Source: an uncultured Bacteroidota bacterium (GTDB lineage: Bacteria; Bacteroidota; Bacteroidia; Flavobacteriales; Flavobacteriaceae). Taken from it: 45,405 nt of DNA. Positions 1 to 8,531 of this stretch are shown one piece after another. The DNA lies in contig CACJRP010000011.1 in NCBI GenBank assembly GCA_902595825.1, positions 1 through 45,405 on the forward strand, written 5' to 3'. The notes beneath the pieces are model-generated. The model saw nothing but the letters and a program-made list of their open reading frames with translations. It made no database searches and was not told the origin of the DNA. The position numbers were made by a program, and so were the translations under genes. Numbering within the stretch: the stretch's first letter is position 1; each line of letters opens with the position of its first letter.

Positions 1-112
1 TGTACATGTCACTTCACTAAATGGGTTAAAGATAAATGAAGGAGATAAGGTTGAATACGTAATTGAAGAAGGGGAAAGAGGTAAAACCGCTACAAATATT
101 CAATTAGTTTAA
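1..112 (+). CDS. Cold-shock protein, C-terminal fragment (CspA family)
   Basis: An open frame starting at base 2 and ending in TAA at 110-112 gives the last 36 residues of a small protein. The pattern is typical of the end of a CspA-type OB fold: a VHVTSLNG-like strand, then an NEGDKVEYVIEEGERG segment and the closing KTATNIQLV, where the family has KGPQA-x-NV. Cold-shock proteins bind single-stranded RNA or DNA and act as RNA chaperones. The start and the RNP motifs lie outside the window. Its stop codon overlaps the stop end of the convergent tadA gene by 9 bp. The family call is good; the exact paralogue cannot be told. Confidence 0.75.
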   Translation, partial: VHVTSLNGLKINEGDKVEYVIEEGERGKTATNIQLV

Positions 113-574
113 TTTTAGATTATTATAATTTCGTTTTTTTTCAAAAAAACGGTTTAGTAACTCTTCTGATTCTTTCTTCAAGACGCCGCCCATTGTGGTT
201 ATCTTCTTATGTAGAAACTTTTTTGGTTCGAACCCTTCTCTTTTGTTAGTATCTGATGCACCATAAACTATACGATTAATTTGAGAAAATTTTAGCGCTG
301 CTGTACACATTGCGCATGGCTCTAGAGTAACGTAAATAGTACACCCTATTAGATATTTTCCTCCTATATAATTTGCAGCAGAGGTAATTGCCAGTATTTC
401 TGCATGAGCAGTTACATCACTTAACTGCTCGATCATGTTGTAAGCTCTTGAAATTATTTTATCATTAATTGTAATTACAGCACCAATCGGAATTTCACCT
501 TTTTGAAAGGCCAAATTCGCTTCTTTGAGAGCTTTGCTCATAAAATACTTATCTTTTGAAAATTGGTCACCCAT
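104..574 (-). CDS. tadA: tRNA-specific adenosine deaminase TadA
   Basis: This 156-residue cytidine-deaminase-fold protein should convert adenosine-34 to inosine in the anticodon of tRNA-Arg(ACG), in the cytoplasm. The zinc site is complete: His57 and the catalytic Glu59 in the HAE motif, and Cys87 and Cys90 in the PCAMC motif. The length fits the TadA family (about 150-170 residues). The ATG start is followed within 11 residues by the helix that opens the domain (FMSKALKEA), so no upstream start is needed. It is divergent from polA across a 108-bp gap and convergent with the cold-shock gene. A guanine or cytosine deaminase of the same fold is less likely, because the HAEILAI and EPCAMC context is that of TadA. 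Confidence 0.92.
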   Translation of the reverse strand: MGDQFSKDKYFMSKALKEANLAFQKGEIPIGAVITINDKIISRAYNMIEQLSDVTAHAEILAITSAANYIGGKYLIGCTIYVTLEPCAMCTAALKFSQINRIVYGASDTNKREGFEPKKFLHKKITTMGGVLKKESEELLNRFFEKKRNYNNLKLN

Positions 575-601
575 TTAAAAAAAAATTATTTTTGTTTAGA
601 T

Positions 602-609
602 TAATTTTG
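602..609 (+). promoter_or_regulatory. Possible polA promoter, -7 element
   Basis: TAATTTTG matches the Bacteroidota -7 consensus TAnnTTTG and lies 73 bases before the polA ATG. No TTG is found 19-21 bases upstream, so only half of the promoter signature is present. Confidence 0.3.
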
Positions 610-682
610 ATTCTAAAAGTGTTATAATTTAAACTACTTTATATAAATATAAAAAAGAAGTAAATTAATTTAAATCTATTCA

Positions 683-3487
683 ATGCAAGAAAAGAAAAAA
701 ATATATTTTATCGACGCCTATGCATTGATTTTTAGAGGGTACTACGCTTTTATTAAAAATCCGATTGTGAACTCCAAAGGATTCAATACCTCCGCAATTT
801 ATGGGTTTATGAACTCATTGCTAGATTTATTTAAAAGAGAAAATCCACAATATGTTGGAGTTTGTTTTGATAAAGGTGGTTCATCAAGTAGATCTGAAAT
901 CTTCCCTGATTATAAGGCGAATCGTCTTGAAACTCCCGAAGCAATAACGTTAGGGATTCCTTACATTAAAAAAATTTTAAATGCAATGGATATTTCGTCT
1001 ATAGAAATGGAGGGATATGAAGCAGACGACATTATTGGGACTCTAGCTAAAAAAGCAGAAAAAAATAATTTTAATGTTTTCATGGTTACTCCAGACAAAG
1101 ATTTTGCTCAATTGGTTTCCAAAAATATTTTTATATATCGACCTGCACGTATGGGCAATGATGTTGAGATAATGGGTATAAAAGAAGTTAATGAAAAATT
1201 TGAAATTGAGAATCCAAAACAAGTAATTGATTATCTCGCAATGGTTGGTGACAGCGTGGATAATATTCCTGGTCTCCAGGGTGTAGGAGATAAGACAGCA
1301 AAAAAATTCATCAAAGAATTTGGGAGCATTGAAAATTTATTAGAGAATACAGAAAAAATAAAAGGTAAACTAAGAGAAAAAATTGAGGGTAAGAAAAGTT
1401 TAGGATTACTATCGAAAAAACTTGCTAGTATTATTTTAGACGTCCCAGTTGATTTTGATAAATCAAAATTTAAATTACGACACCCTGATTCCGACAGGTT
1501 AAATTCAATTTTTGAAGAACTCGAATTCAAGAGAATTAAAGAAACTACCAGAAAAATATTTTTTGATTCGAATACTGACATAGTTGGTTTAGAAGAAACC
1601 AAAAAATCTCAAAAAAAGGCTGGTTCACAAACAAACATATTTGGAAACTTGATGGAAGAAAAGAGAGGTGAACTTAAAAATTTAAATAATTCAAAGCATT
1701 ATTATCAAATAATAACTTCGAATTTGAGCTTTGATTTGTTCATCAGTAAAATGTTAGAACAAAATGTTGTATCATTTGATACTGAAACAACAAGTTTAGA
1801 TGCTTTGAATGCAGAATTGGTTGGCATTGCTTTTTCATGGGAAAAAGGTACAGGATATTATTTGCCGTTTCCTGAAAATAGAAGTCAATGTCAAACTCTT
1901 GTTTTAAAACTTAAACCTTTTTTTGAAAATGAAAAAATTAAAAAAATTGGTCACAATTTAAAATATGATATTAAAGTTTTATCCAATTACTCTCTGCATG
2001 TAAAAGGATCTCTTTATGATACCATGATTGCTCACTACTTAATAAATCCAGATGGACGACATAATTTAGATTTTTTAGCCGAAAAGTATTTAAATTACAG
2101 ATGTAAGCCAATTTCTGATTTAATAGGCCCTAAAGGAAAAAATCAAAAAAATATGAAAGATGTTTTGGTTGAAGATCTAAAAGAGTATGCAGTAGAAGAT
2201 GCAGATATAACACTACAACTTAAAAATTATTTCGATACAATAAATAAAGATATTCAAAATGAAAAACTTTTAAATGACGTTGAATTTCCATTAATAAATG
2301 TATTGTCAAAAATGGAGTCTGAGGGATTTAATTTGGATTCGACATTTTTGAAACAAATGGAAGTTGACTTAAGTAGGGAGATAAAGGAACTTGAAGGAAT
2401 TATTTTTGAAAGTGCTGGAGAAGTTTTTAACCTATCCTCACCGAAACAATTAGGCATAGTTTTATTCGAAAAGTTAAATTTAGTTGATAAACCAAAAAAA
2501 ACCAGAACAGGTCAATACTCCACATCAGAAGAAGTGCTTTCATTACTTAGTAAAAAACATAAAATAATAGATGACATTCTAAATTGGAGATCTTTAAATA
2601 AATTACAAACTACTTACGTAAAAGCTTTACCTGAAGAAATAAACGCCAAAACAAACAGAATTCATACCATCTTTAACCAAGCTATTGCATCTACAGGAAG
2701 GTTAACTTCGAATAAGCCTAATTTACAAAACATTCCTATTAGGACTATGAAAGGTCAACTAATCAGGAAGGCATTTATTCCGAGAGATAAAAATCATCTT
2801 ATAATTTGCGCAGACTATTCTCAAATTGAACTAAGAATAATCGCTTCATTAAGTCAAGATTTAAATATGATTAAAGCTTTTAAAGAAGGCAAAGATATTC
2901 ACATGTCAACAGCTTCTAAAGTTTATAATATTTCTGAGGACAAAGTTACACGACAGCAGAGATCAAATGCTAAAACTGTTAATTTTGGAATAATTTACGG
3001 TGTTTCCGCTTTTGGATTAAGTCAACAAACCGATTTAAGTAGATCGGAATCAAAAGAGATGATTGATACTTATTATAAAAACTATCCGAAACTAAAAGAA
3101 TATATGTCATCACAAATTCAGTTTGCACGGGAAAATGGATTTGTATCGACATTGCTTAAAAGGAGGAGATATTTAAAAGATATAAACTCTCAAAATGCAA
3201 TAGTGAGAGGTGCTGCAGAAAGAACTGCTATAAATGCACCAATCCAAGGATCAGCTGCCGATATAATTAAACTAGCTATGATTCAGATTGATAAAAAAAT
3301 TTATGAGGAAAAATTACAAAGCCGGATGATTCTTCAGGTACATGATGAATTAGTTTTTGATGTTCCTAGAGAGGAAAAAGATATACTATCCAGAATTGTT
3401 AAAACTGAAATGGAAAATGCTTTGGAACTTGAAGTCCCGCTAGTTGTAGACCTAGGACTTGGTAAAAACTGGCTTGAAGCTCATTGA
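683..3487 (+). CDS. polA: DNA polymerase I
   Basis: A 934-residue family A polymerase used for Okazaki-fragment processing and repair. The order is a 5'-3' exonuclease/flap nuclease (about 1-290), a linker, a 3'-5' exonuclease (about 340-510) and the polymerase domain (about 540-934). The proofreading site looks intact: DTET (Exo I), NLKYD (Exo II) and YAVEDAD (Exo III). The polymerase motifs are also intact: motif A DYSQIELR with Asp711, motif B RSNAKTVNFG around residue 760, and motif C with His887-Asp888-Glu889. Many bacteria have lost the proofreading residues of Pol I, so this is a full three-activity enzyme. The stop codon is two bases from the stop of convergent tsf, with no terminator hairpin between them. 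Confidence 0.97.
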   Translation: MQEKKKIYFIDAYALIFRGYYAFIKNPIVNSKGFNTSAIYGFMNSLLDLFKRENPQYVGVCFDKGGSSSRSEIFPDYKANRLETPEAITLGIPYIKKILNAMDISSIEMEGYEADDIIGTLAKKAEKNNFNVFMVTPDKDFAQLVSKNIFIYRPARMGNDVEIMGIKEVNEKFEIENPKQVIDYLAMVGDSVDNIPGLQGVGDKTAKKFIKEFGSIENLLENTEKIKGKLREKIEGKKSLGLLSKKLASIILDVPVDFDKSKFKLRHPDSDRLNSIFEELEFKRIKETTRKIFFDSNTDIVGLEETKKSQKKAGSQTNIFGNLMEEKRGELKNLNNSKHYYQIITSNLSFDLFISKMLEQNVVSFDTETTSLDALNAELVGIAFSWEKGTGYYLPFPENRSQCQTLVLKLKPFFENEKIKKIGHNLKYDIKVLSNYSLHVKGSLYDTMIAHYLINPDGRHNLDFLAEKYLNYRCKPISDLIGPKGKNQKNMKDVLVEDLKEYAVEDADITLQLKNYFDTINKDIQNEKLLNDVEFPLINVLSKMESEGFNLDSTFLKQMEVDLSREIKELEGIIFESAGEVFNLSSPKQLGIVLFEKLNLVDKPKKTRTGQYSTSEEVLSLLSKKHKIIDDILNWRSLNKLQTTYVKALPEEINAKTNRIHTIFNQAIASTGRLTSNKPNLQNIPIRTMKGQLIRKAFIPRDKNHLIICADYSQIELRIIASLSQDLNMIKAFKEGKDIHMSTASKVYNISEDKVTRQQRSNAKTVNFGIIYGVSAFGLSQQTDLSRSESKEMIDTYYKNYPKLKEYMSSQIQFARENGFVSTLLKRRRYLKDINSQNAIVRGAAERTAINAPIQGSAADIIKLAMIQIDKKIYEEKLQSRMILQVHDELVFDVPREEKDILSRIVKTEMENALELEVPLVVDLGLGKNWLEAH

Positions 3488-3489
3488 TT

Positions 3490-4311
3490 TTAAACTAGAG
3501 AAACTCTAATAAATGACGAAACACTTAGGTTTTTATTTGCGGACTTGACATAATCTTCAACTGAAACTTTAGAATCTTTTATATATGCCTGTTTTATAAG
3601 TGTATTATCTTTATAGAATTTTTTTAATTTTCCAACTATAATATTATCAATTATATTTTCTGGTCTTCCTTCCTTAATCAATTGTTCTTTAATAATCTCC
3701 GTTTCTTTCTTCACTATACTCGAATCAACAGAATTTTCATTTAATGCCAATGGATTCATAGCTGCTACTTGCATTGAGACATTTTTTGACACCTCTTCGG
3801 AAACTGTAGTTGAATCTGAAAGCGCAACCATAGCGGCAATTTTATTCCCTGCATGCACGTAACCACCAATATATTTTCCGGATAACTTTTTGAAGTTTCC
3901 AATTTCTATTTTTTCACCAATTACTCCAGTCTGTTCAATTAATTTGTCTGATACGCTCAAATCACCAATTTTCGAATCAAGAAGATTTTCAATAGAATTT
4001 ACATTTTTAGCAATATTTAAAATTTCAGTAGCAAACTTTAAAAAATCCTTATTCTTAGCAACGAAATCTGTTTCACAGTTTAGAGAAATTATAACCCCTT
4101 CAGATTTTTCTTCATTAATCTTTAGTAAAACAAGGCCTTCAGTGGATTCTCGTTCTGCTCTGTTAGCAGCGACTTTTTGACCCTTTTTCCTCAATATCTC
4201 AATTGCCTTTTCGTGATCTCCGCTAGCTTCGACTAAAGCTTTTTTACAATCCATCATCCCAGCACCAGTTGACTTTCTCAAATCATTTACCTCAGTTGCC
4301 GTAATTTTCAT
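3490..4311 (-). CDS. tsf: Translation elongation factor Ts
   Basis: A 273-residue EF-Ts, the nucleotide exchange factor of EF-Tu. The N-terminal UBA-like module has the usual 'LRKSTGAGMMDCKKAL' signature (residues 12-27). The core carries the TDFVAKN motif whose Asp-Phe inserts beside the Mg2+ site of EF-Tu, followed by the dimerisation region. It is the last gene of the rplM-rpsI-rpsB-tsf operon, 9 bases after rpsB. The rpsB-tsf pairing is nearly universal in bacteria; coupling to rplM-rpsI is usual in Bacteroidota. Confidence 0.97.
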   Translation of the reverse strand: MKITATEVNDLRKSTGAGMMDCKKALVEASGDHEKAIEILRKKGQKVAANRAERESTEGLVLLKINEEKSEGVIISLNCETDFVAKNKDFLKFATEILNIAKNVNSIENLLDSKIGDLSVSDKLIEQTGVIGEKIEIGNFKKLSGKYIGGYVHAGNKIAAMVALSDSTTVSEEVSKNVSMQVAAMNPLALNENSVDSSIVKKETEIIKEQLIKEGRPENIIDNIIVGKLKKFYKDNTLIKQAYIKDSKVSVEDYVKSANKNLSVSSFIRVSLV

Positions 4312-4320
4312 ATTTATAAA

Positions 4321-5130
4321 TTATTTAATTTCTTTATCCTCCTCTACCTTGTCTTTGGATTCGACCTTTTCATTTTGTTCAACTGTTTCAGAATTTTCGG
4401 AAGAATCTTTCAACTCGGAATTAGCTGCAGCATCTTTTTCATTTTGTCTTAGTTCAAGACCATCTTTAATTGAGTCCACAATAATTGTCAATATTTTTTT
4501 AATTGCTTTTGAAGCATCATCATTAGAAGGTATAGGATAATCTATATCTCTTGGGTCAGAATTTGTGTCTACCATAGCAAAAATTGGAATTTTAAGTTTT
4601 TGGGATTCCTTGACTGCAATATTTTCCCTTTTAACATCTACTATGAATATAGCTCCAGGTAATCTTGTCATATCGGATATTGAACCTAAATTTTTTTCAA
4701 GTTTAGCTCTATTTCGGTCTACTTGAAGTCTTTCTTTTTTTGATAGTGTTTCAAATGTTCCGTCTTTTTTCATTCTATCAATCGAAGTCATTTTTTTTAC
4801 AGCTTTGCGAATGGTTACAAAATTTGTTAACATTCCTCCAGGCCATCTTTCCGTAATAAAAGGCATATTGATATCTTTCATTAACCCAGAAACGATATCT
4901 TTTGCTTGCTTTTTAGTAGCCACAAATAAAATTTTTCTTCCTGAAGATGCAATTTTTTTTAATGCCTCACATGCCTCTTTTAATTTAGCAGAGGTTTTAT
5001 ACAGGTTGATTATATGAATTCCATTTTTTTCTGAATAAATATAACTAGACATGTTTGGATTCCACTTCCTAGTAAGGTGGCCAAAGTGAACTCCTGAGTC
5101 TATAAGATCTTTTATTTCAACTTTATCCAT
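4321..5130 (-). CDS. rpsB: 30S ribosomal protein S2
   Basis: A 269-residue S2 protein of the small-subunit head/body junction. The N-terminal signature GVHFGHLTRKWNP and the RWPGGMLTN and DPRDIDYPIP motifs identify it. The last 45 residues or so form a low-complexity acidic tail rich in Glu, Lys and Ser beyond the conserved core; such tails are common in Bacteroidota S2 and are probably disordered. It lies 4 bases downstream of rpsI and 9 bases upstream of tsf, so it should be cotranscribed. Expression of S2 and EF-Ts is often autoregulated by S2, but no leader element is visible directly before this gene. Confidence 0.97.
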   Translation of the reverse strand: MDKVEIKDLIDSGVHFGHLTRKWNPNMSSYIYSEKNGIHIINLYKTSAKLKEACEALKKIASSGRKILFVATKKQAKDIVSGLMKDINMPFITERWPGGMLTNFVTIRKAVKKMTSIDRMKKDGTFETLSKKERLQVDRNRAKLEKNLGSISDMTRLPGAIFIVDVKRENIAVKESQKLKIPIFAMVDTNSDPRDIDYPIPSNDDASKAIKKILTIIVDSIKDGLELRQNEKDAAANSELKDSSENSETVEQNEKVESKDKVEEDKEIK

Positions 5131-5134
5131 TTAT

Positions 5135-5521
5135 TTAACGTTTAGAAAATTGGAATTTCTTTCTTGCTTTTTTACGTCCATATTTTTTCCTTTCAACATT
5201 TCTTGAGTCCCTAGTAAGTAAACCTTCCGGTTTTAAAATCTTTCTGTTTTCTTCATTCAAAATACAAAGGGCTCGTGCTAGTGCAAGTCTTATTGCCTCT
5301 ACCTGTCCATTCACACCGCCTCCAACCACATTAATGCTTATGCTATATTGATTAAGATTATTGGTAAGGTTTAGTGGTTGTAAAAGTTTAGTCTGGGAAA
5401 CGGCGGTTGGAAAGTATTCTTTGAAACTCTTAGAATTAATATTTATTTCAGATTTACCCTTGGAAATGAATAATCTAGCTACTGATTTCTTTCTTCTTCC
5501 TATAGCATGAATTTTTTCCAT
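5135..5521 (-). CDS. rpsI: 30S ribosomal protein S9
   Basis: A 128-residue S9, full length. It begins with the typical 'AIGRRKKSVARLF' segment and ends with the basic tail KKARKKFQFSKR, whose final Lys-Arg reaches the P-site tRNA in known ribosome structures. The gene follows rplM by one base, the classical L13-S9 pair, and precedes rpsB by four. Confidence 0.97.
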   Translation of the reverse strand: MEKIHAIGRRKKSVARLFISKGKSEININSKSFKEYFPTAVSQTKLLQPLNLTNNLNQYSISINVVGGGVNGQVEAIRLALARALCILNEENRKILKPEGLLTRDSRNVERKKYGRKKARKKFQFSKR

Positions 5522-5522
5522 A

Positions 5523-5984
5523 TTAAATATTTATTTTAAATTCTTCTGGTTTTAAATTTTTAAACTTATGATGCTCTCCGTTAACAACTCTAAGGTTTTT
5601 AAAAATTGAAGAACCTAATTTGTTTTTTGGGAGCATCCCCCTAACAGCTTTTTCAATTAATATTGAAGGATTTTTAGAAAAGATCTGTTCTGCAGTTAAC
5701 AATTTTTTACCACCAGGATAACCTGTATATCTTATATAATTTTTTTCTTTCCATTTCTTTCCAGTTAGTTTAATCTTTTCAGCATTTTTAACAATAACAT
5801 TGTCTCCACAGTCAACATGCGGAGTGAAATATGGCTTATTTTTACCTCTAATTAAAATTGCTACCTGCGTTGCAAGTCTTCCCAAAGAAATATTGGACGC
5901 ATCTATCAACAACCATTTTTTTTCAATATTAGAGGAATTAACGGACTTTGTATATAAAATATTTTTTTTCAAAAAACTAAACAT
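5523..5984 (-). CDS. rplM: 50S ribosomal protein L13
   Basis: A 153-residue L13, an early-assembly large-subunit protein. Recognisable segments are 'WLLIDASNISLGRLAT', 'IRGKNKPYFTPHVDCGD' and 'AVRGMLPKNKLG'. It is the first gene of the rplM-rpsI-rpsB-tsf operon and has a clear promoter 15-45 bases upstream. The start chosen is ATG at 5984; a later start would cut the beta-strand that opens the fold. L13 is about 145-155 residues in most bacteria, so the length is normal. Confidence 0.97.
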   Translation of the reverse strand: MFSFLKKNILYTKSVNSSNIEKKWLLIDASNISLGRLATQVAILIRGKNKPYFTPHVDCGDNVIVKNAEKIKLTGKKWKEKNYIRYTGYPGGKKLLTAEQIFSKNPSILIEKAVRGMLPKNKLGSSIFKNLRVVNGEHHKFKNLKPEEFKINI

Positions 5985-5998
5985 TTAATAAGTGCGTG

Positions 5999-6029
5999 CA
6001 AATGTACTACATTAATTTTTTATTCCCAA
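5999..6029 (-). promoter_or_regulatory. Promoter of the rplM-rpsI-rpsB-tsf operon
   Basis: Read on the minus strand, TTG (6029-6027), a 20-base spacer and TACATTTG (6006-5999) match the Bacteroidota -33/-7 consensus TTG-N19-21-TAnnTTTG. The -7 element ends 14 bases before the rplM ATG, so the leader must be very short. The -33 TTG lies in the loop and arm of the hairpin at 6011-6048. Confidence 0.62.
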
Positions 6030-6048
6030 TTAGGGAAGAAAAATTAAT
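6011..6048 (-). terminator. Strong AT-rich hairpin between the DUF3127 gene and rplM
   Basis: Arms 6011-6020 and 6039-6048 (ten base pairs) and 6023-6027 with 6033-6037 (five base pairs) frame a five-base loop, with a small two-by-one internal loop. It starts 7 bases after the DUF3127 stop on the minus strand, so the simplest reading is a terminator for that gene. The inner arm also contains the -33 element of the rplM promoter. Confidence 0.5.
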
Positions 6049-6054
6049 TTATAA

Positions 6055-6429
6055 TTAAAAAGGTAAATCATCTTCGACTTCATTTTCCTCATCAGATTTT
6101 TCCTCAAACCCGGGGGAGTCGTTTGGTGGTGGAATAATATCTTTTTCAACAAATTCATCCTTTTCTATTCTCCACCCGTGTATTGAATTAAAATATTTAA
6201 CCTCACCTTCAGGGTTTTCCCACTCTCTTCCCCTAAGATTGATACTTATTTTAACATTTTCACCAACATTAAAGGAATCTAATAATTCACATCTATCTTG
6301 AATGAACTCAATTAATAAATGTTGAGGATATTGTTCCTGAGTTGTTACAACGACTTCTCTCTTTCTAAAACCGTTGTCTCCGTATGTTTTAATGTCTCCT
6401 AAAACTTTAATTTTACCTAGTACTTCCAA
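6055..6429 (-). CDS. DUF3127 protein (OB-fold, single-strand-binding-like)
   Basis: A 124-residue protein of the DUF3127 family, widespread in Bacteroidota. The N-terminal half (GKIKVLGDIKTYGDNGFRKR, then VVVTTQEQYPQHLLIEF) is the conserved core and resembles an OB fold. The C-terminal 30 residues are acidic (EEKSDEENEVEDDLPF), ending like the tip of SSB, where a DLPF-type tail binds protein partners. The resemblance to SSB tails is my reading; the biochemical role of the family is not established. The start codon is TTG at 6429; it fits because homologues begin at this Met-Glu-Val. A -7-like element lies at 6447-6454. Confidence 0.85.
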   Translation of the reverse strand: MEVLGKIKVLGDIKTYGDNGFRKREVVVTTQEQYPQHLLIEFIQDRCELLDSFNVGENVKISINLRGREWENPEGEVKYFNSIHGWRIEKDEFVEKDIIPPPNDSPGFEEKSDEENEVEDDLPF

Positions 6430-6442
6430 CTTATTTTATTTT

Positions 6443-6517
6443 ATGTCAAAAATAAACAATCAAATCGAATTTCATAAATTAGAAGCAAATAAGATATATT
6501 TTATTGAATTCAAATAG
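6443..6517 (+). other. Possible leader ORF before the sensor kinase
   Basis: ATG at 6443 opens a 24-codon frame ending in TAG at 6515-6517. It overlaps the TTG start of the kinase (6504) in another frame, an arrangement that could couple kinase translation to the leader. No family is recognisable and the stretch is short, so it may be chance. Confidence 0.18.
6447..6454 (-). promoter_or_regulatory. Possible DUF3127 promoter, -7 element
   Basis: TATTTTTG on the minus strand fits TAnnTTTG and ends 17 bases before the TTG start at 6429. No TTG occurs at the expected -33 distance. Confidence 0.3.
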
Positions 6518-7652
6518 ACTAATTAAAAATTTAATACTTTTAGGTTCATTTATCATTGTAATCTTCATTATTTGGAATACTAACGTGTTATTTCAATCAA
6601 TGAAGAACGAAGAAAGAAAAAAAATGGAGCTTTGGGCGAGAGCACAAAAAGAGCTTGCCCAAAACCCTAATCTAGAAAAAGATTTTGGGATTTTAGCCTT
6701 CGATATACTTCAAAAAATTGGTTCAACACCGGTCATACAGGTTGACAAAAATGGAAAAATTATAGATTATAAAAATATTGAAAGGAACGCTGAACTTGAC
6801 AAAGATTCAGTTTTCTTGTACTCTAAATTAGAAAAATTCAAAAATGAGAATACCCCTATCAGGGTTATTTATAAAGATATAATTAATCAAACTTTGTATT
6901 ATGGCGATACCCCTCTTTTAAAAAAATTAAAAATATATCCAATAGCGCTACTATTGATTATTTTTATTTTTGTTTTTTTATTAATTTTTCTATTTCAAAC
7001 AAACAAATCGTCTGAACAAAACAAACTTTGGGTTGGCATGGCTAAAGAAACAGCTCACCAAGTTAGTACACCCTTAACTTCATTAATGGGATGGATTGAA
7101 ATCATGAAAGAAAAAAAAATAAAAAAAGATTCTATCCTTGAAATTGAAAAGGATATAAATCGTCTTAAACTAATATCAGACAGATTTTCAAAAATGGGAG
7201 CTTCTCCAAAATTAAAAAATGAAAATATAATTGATTTAATTTCCCAAACTCTTGAATATCTTAGAAAGAGGTCAGGAAATAAAGTTATTTGGGATTGGAA
7301 TCCCCCAATAAAAAGTCTCTGTATACCTATGAATTCCACCCTGATAAGTTGGACTATCGAGAATATTGCAAAAAATGGCATAGACTCCATAAAAGGTGAA
7401 GGTGAAATAAAAATTGAATTGATTGATTTGAACAAATTTATAAGGATTTTAATTTCTGACAATGGAATTGGAATGTCAGAAAATACCATTAATAAAGTCT
7501 TTAAACCAGGCTACACTACTAAGAAAGGTGGATGGGGACTTGGGCTGTCCTTAGTTGAAAGGATAATTGTAAATTTTCACAAAGGCAAAGTAATGATAAA
7601 GGAAAGTAAGCTAGGAAAGGGTACAACTTTCGAAATAATCCTCAATAAATAA
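6504..7652 (+). CDS. Membrane sensor histidine kinase
   Basis: A 382-residue kinase with TM1 at about residues 8-26, an extracytoplasmic region of about 115 residues, TM2 at about 145-165 and a cytoplasmic kinase core. His185 sits in an H-box of the form AHQVSTPLTSLMGW. The ATPase domain has an N-box around Asn291, a G1 box with Asp319 (SDNGIGM) and a G2 box at 343-347 (GWGLG). No response regulator is adjacent, so it is an orphan in this window. The start is TTG at 6504; it gives the MNSNRLIK basic stretch before TM1 that is usual for flavobacterial relatives. The last 11 bases overlap the convergent HIT gene. The input signal is unknown. Confidence 0.88.
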   Translation: MNSNRLIKNLILLGSFIIVIFIIWNTNVLFQSMKNEERKKMELWARAQKELAQNPNLEKDFGILAFDILQKIGSTPVIQVDKNGKIIDYKNIERNAELDKDSVFLYSKLEKFKNENTPIRVIYKDIINQTLYYGDTPLLKKLKIYPIALLLIIFIFVFLLIFLFQTNKSSEQNKLWVGMAKETAHQVSTPLTSLMGWIEIMKEKKIKKDSILEIEKDINRLKLISDRFSKMGASPKLKNENIIDLISQTLEYLRKRSGNKVIWDWNPPIKSLCIPMNSTLISWTIENIAKNGIDSIKGEGEIKIELIDLNKFIRILISDNGIGMSENTINKVFKPGYTTKKGGWGLGLSLVERIIVNFHKGKVMIKESKLGKGTTFEIILNK

Positions 7653-8037
7653 TTGAATCCTTGATTTTGTTAGCAATATTATTCATCTCTTTTTCAGAAA
7701 AAGAAATTTTATGATTAAAATTCACATCTTCCATTGAATTTATGGGAATAAGATGAATATGAGTATGATTTATTTCTAATCCGACAACTGATATAGCAAC
7801 CCTAGAACAGCTAATCGCATTTTCTATCCCCAAAGCAACAATTCTGGCAAATCTCATTAAATCTAGAAACTCTTTTTCAGACAAATCAAATATATAATCG
7901 TTTTCTTTTTTTGGAATGCACAAAGTATGCCCTCTTGTGTTGGGTCTAATATCAAGAAAGGCCAAATGATTTTTATCTTCAAAAACTTTGAAACAATTGA
8001 GTTCATTCTTAACTATTTTTGAAAAAATACTCGGCAA
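7642..8037 (-). CDS. HIT family nucleotide hydrolase/transferase
   Basis: A 131-residue histidine-triad protein. The triad is visible as His91, His93 and His95 in HTHIHLIP, with the FLDIRPNTRGHTLCIPKK segment that precedes it in the family. HIT proteins of this branch (Hint/HinT-like) hydrolyse AMP-linked phosphoramidates or dinucleotides; the actual substrate is not predictable here. It lies 2 bases downstream of greA and is almost certainly cotranscribed with it; the greA-HIT pair next to this kinase is common in flavobacteria. Confidence 0.92.
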   Translation of the reverse strand: MPSIFSKIVKNELNCFKVFEDKNHLAFLDIRPNTRGHTLCIPKKENDYIFDLSEKEFLDLMRFARIVALGIENAISCSRVAISVVGLEINHTHIHLIPINSMEDVNFNHKISFSEKEMNNIANKIKDSIIY

Positions 8038-8039
8038 AA

Positions 8040-8513
8040 TTATCTTGTGATTTTTAATATTTCTAATTCAATTTTTCCACTTGGTACTGGAATAATTGCT
8101 TTGTCCCCCTTTTTTTTTCCTAAAAGACCTTTTCCTATCGGGGAATTGATAGAAATTTTTCCATTTGCCAAATCAGCCTCGCTTTCAGCTACTAAAGTAT
8201 AAGTCATTATAGAATTGTTTGATAAATTTTTTACATCAATAGTAGATAAGATCAATACTTTAGAGTGATCAATATTAGACTCATTAATAACCCTGGCATT
8301 TGATAATGTTTCTTCTAATTTAGATATTCTTAATTCCAGAAGACCTTGAGATTCTTTTGCAGCGTCATATTCAGCGTTTTCACTTAAGTCTCCTTTATCC
8401 CTAGCGTCAGCGATTGCTTGTGAGGCTTTAGGTCTCTCTATATCTTTAAGTTGATTAAGCTCTCTACGTAGTTTTTTTAACCCCTCTTCAGTGTAGTAAG
8501 ATACTTTACTCAT
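8040..8513 (-). CDS. greA: Transcription elongation factor GreA
   Basis: A 157-residue GreA of normal length. The N-terminal coiled coil carries the tip motif 'DARDKGDLSENAEYDAAKE', with the acidic Asp-Glu pair that enters the RNA polymerase secondary channel and stimulates cleavage of backtracked transcripts. The C-terminal FKBP-like domain has 'SINSPIGKGLLGKKKGD'. The ATG at 8513 is followed directly by the expected helix (YYTEEGLKKLRREL). A promoter-like element and a hairpin with a U-run lie just upstream. Confidence 0.96.
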   Translation of the reverse strand: MSKVSYYTEEGLKKLRRELNQLKDIERPKASQAIADARDKGDLSENAEYDAAKESQGLLELRISKLEETLSNARVINESNIDHSKVLILSTIDVKNLSNNSIMTYTLVAESEADLANGKISINSPIGKGLLGKKKGDKAIIPVPSGKIELEILKITR

Positions 8514-8531
8514 AATTTAAACGTTAAGAAT

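Noticed and set aside
623-628. TATAAT resembling an E. coli -10 box before polA
   Set aside because: Bacteroidota sigma factors use TAnnTTTG with an upstream TTG, and in an AT-rich spacer a TATAAT is expected by chance.
1231-1602. Minus-strand open frame of 123 codons inside polA
   Set aside because: It is antisense to the well-conserved exonuclease linker of polA, with composition typical of a shadow frame and no recognisable domain.
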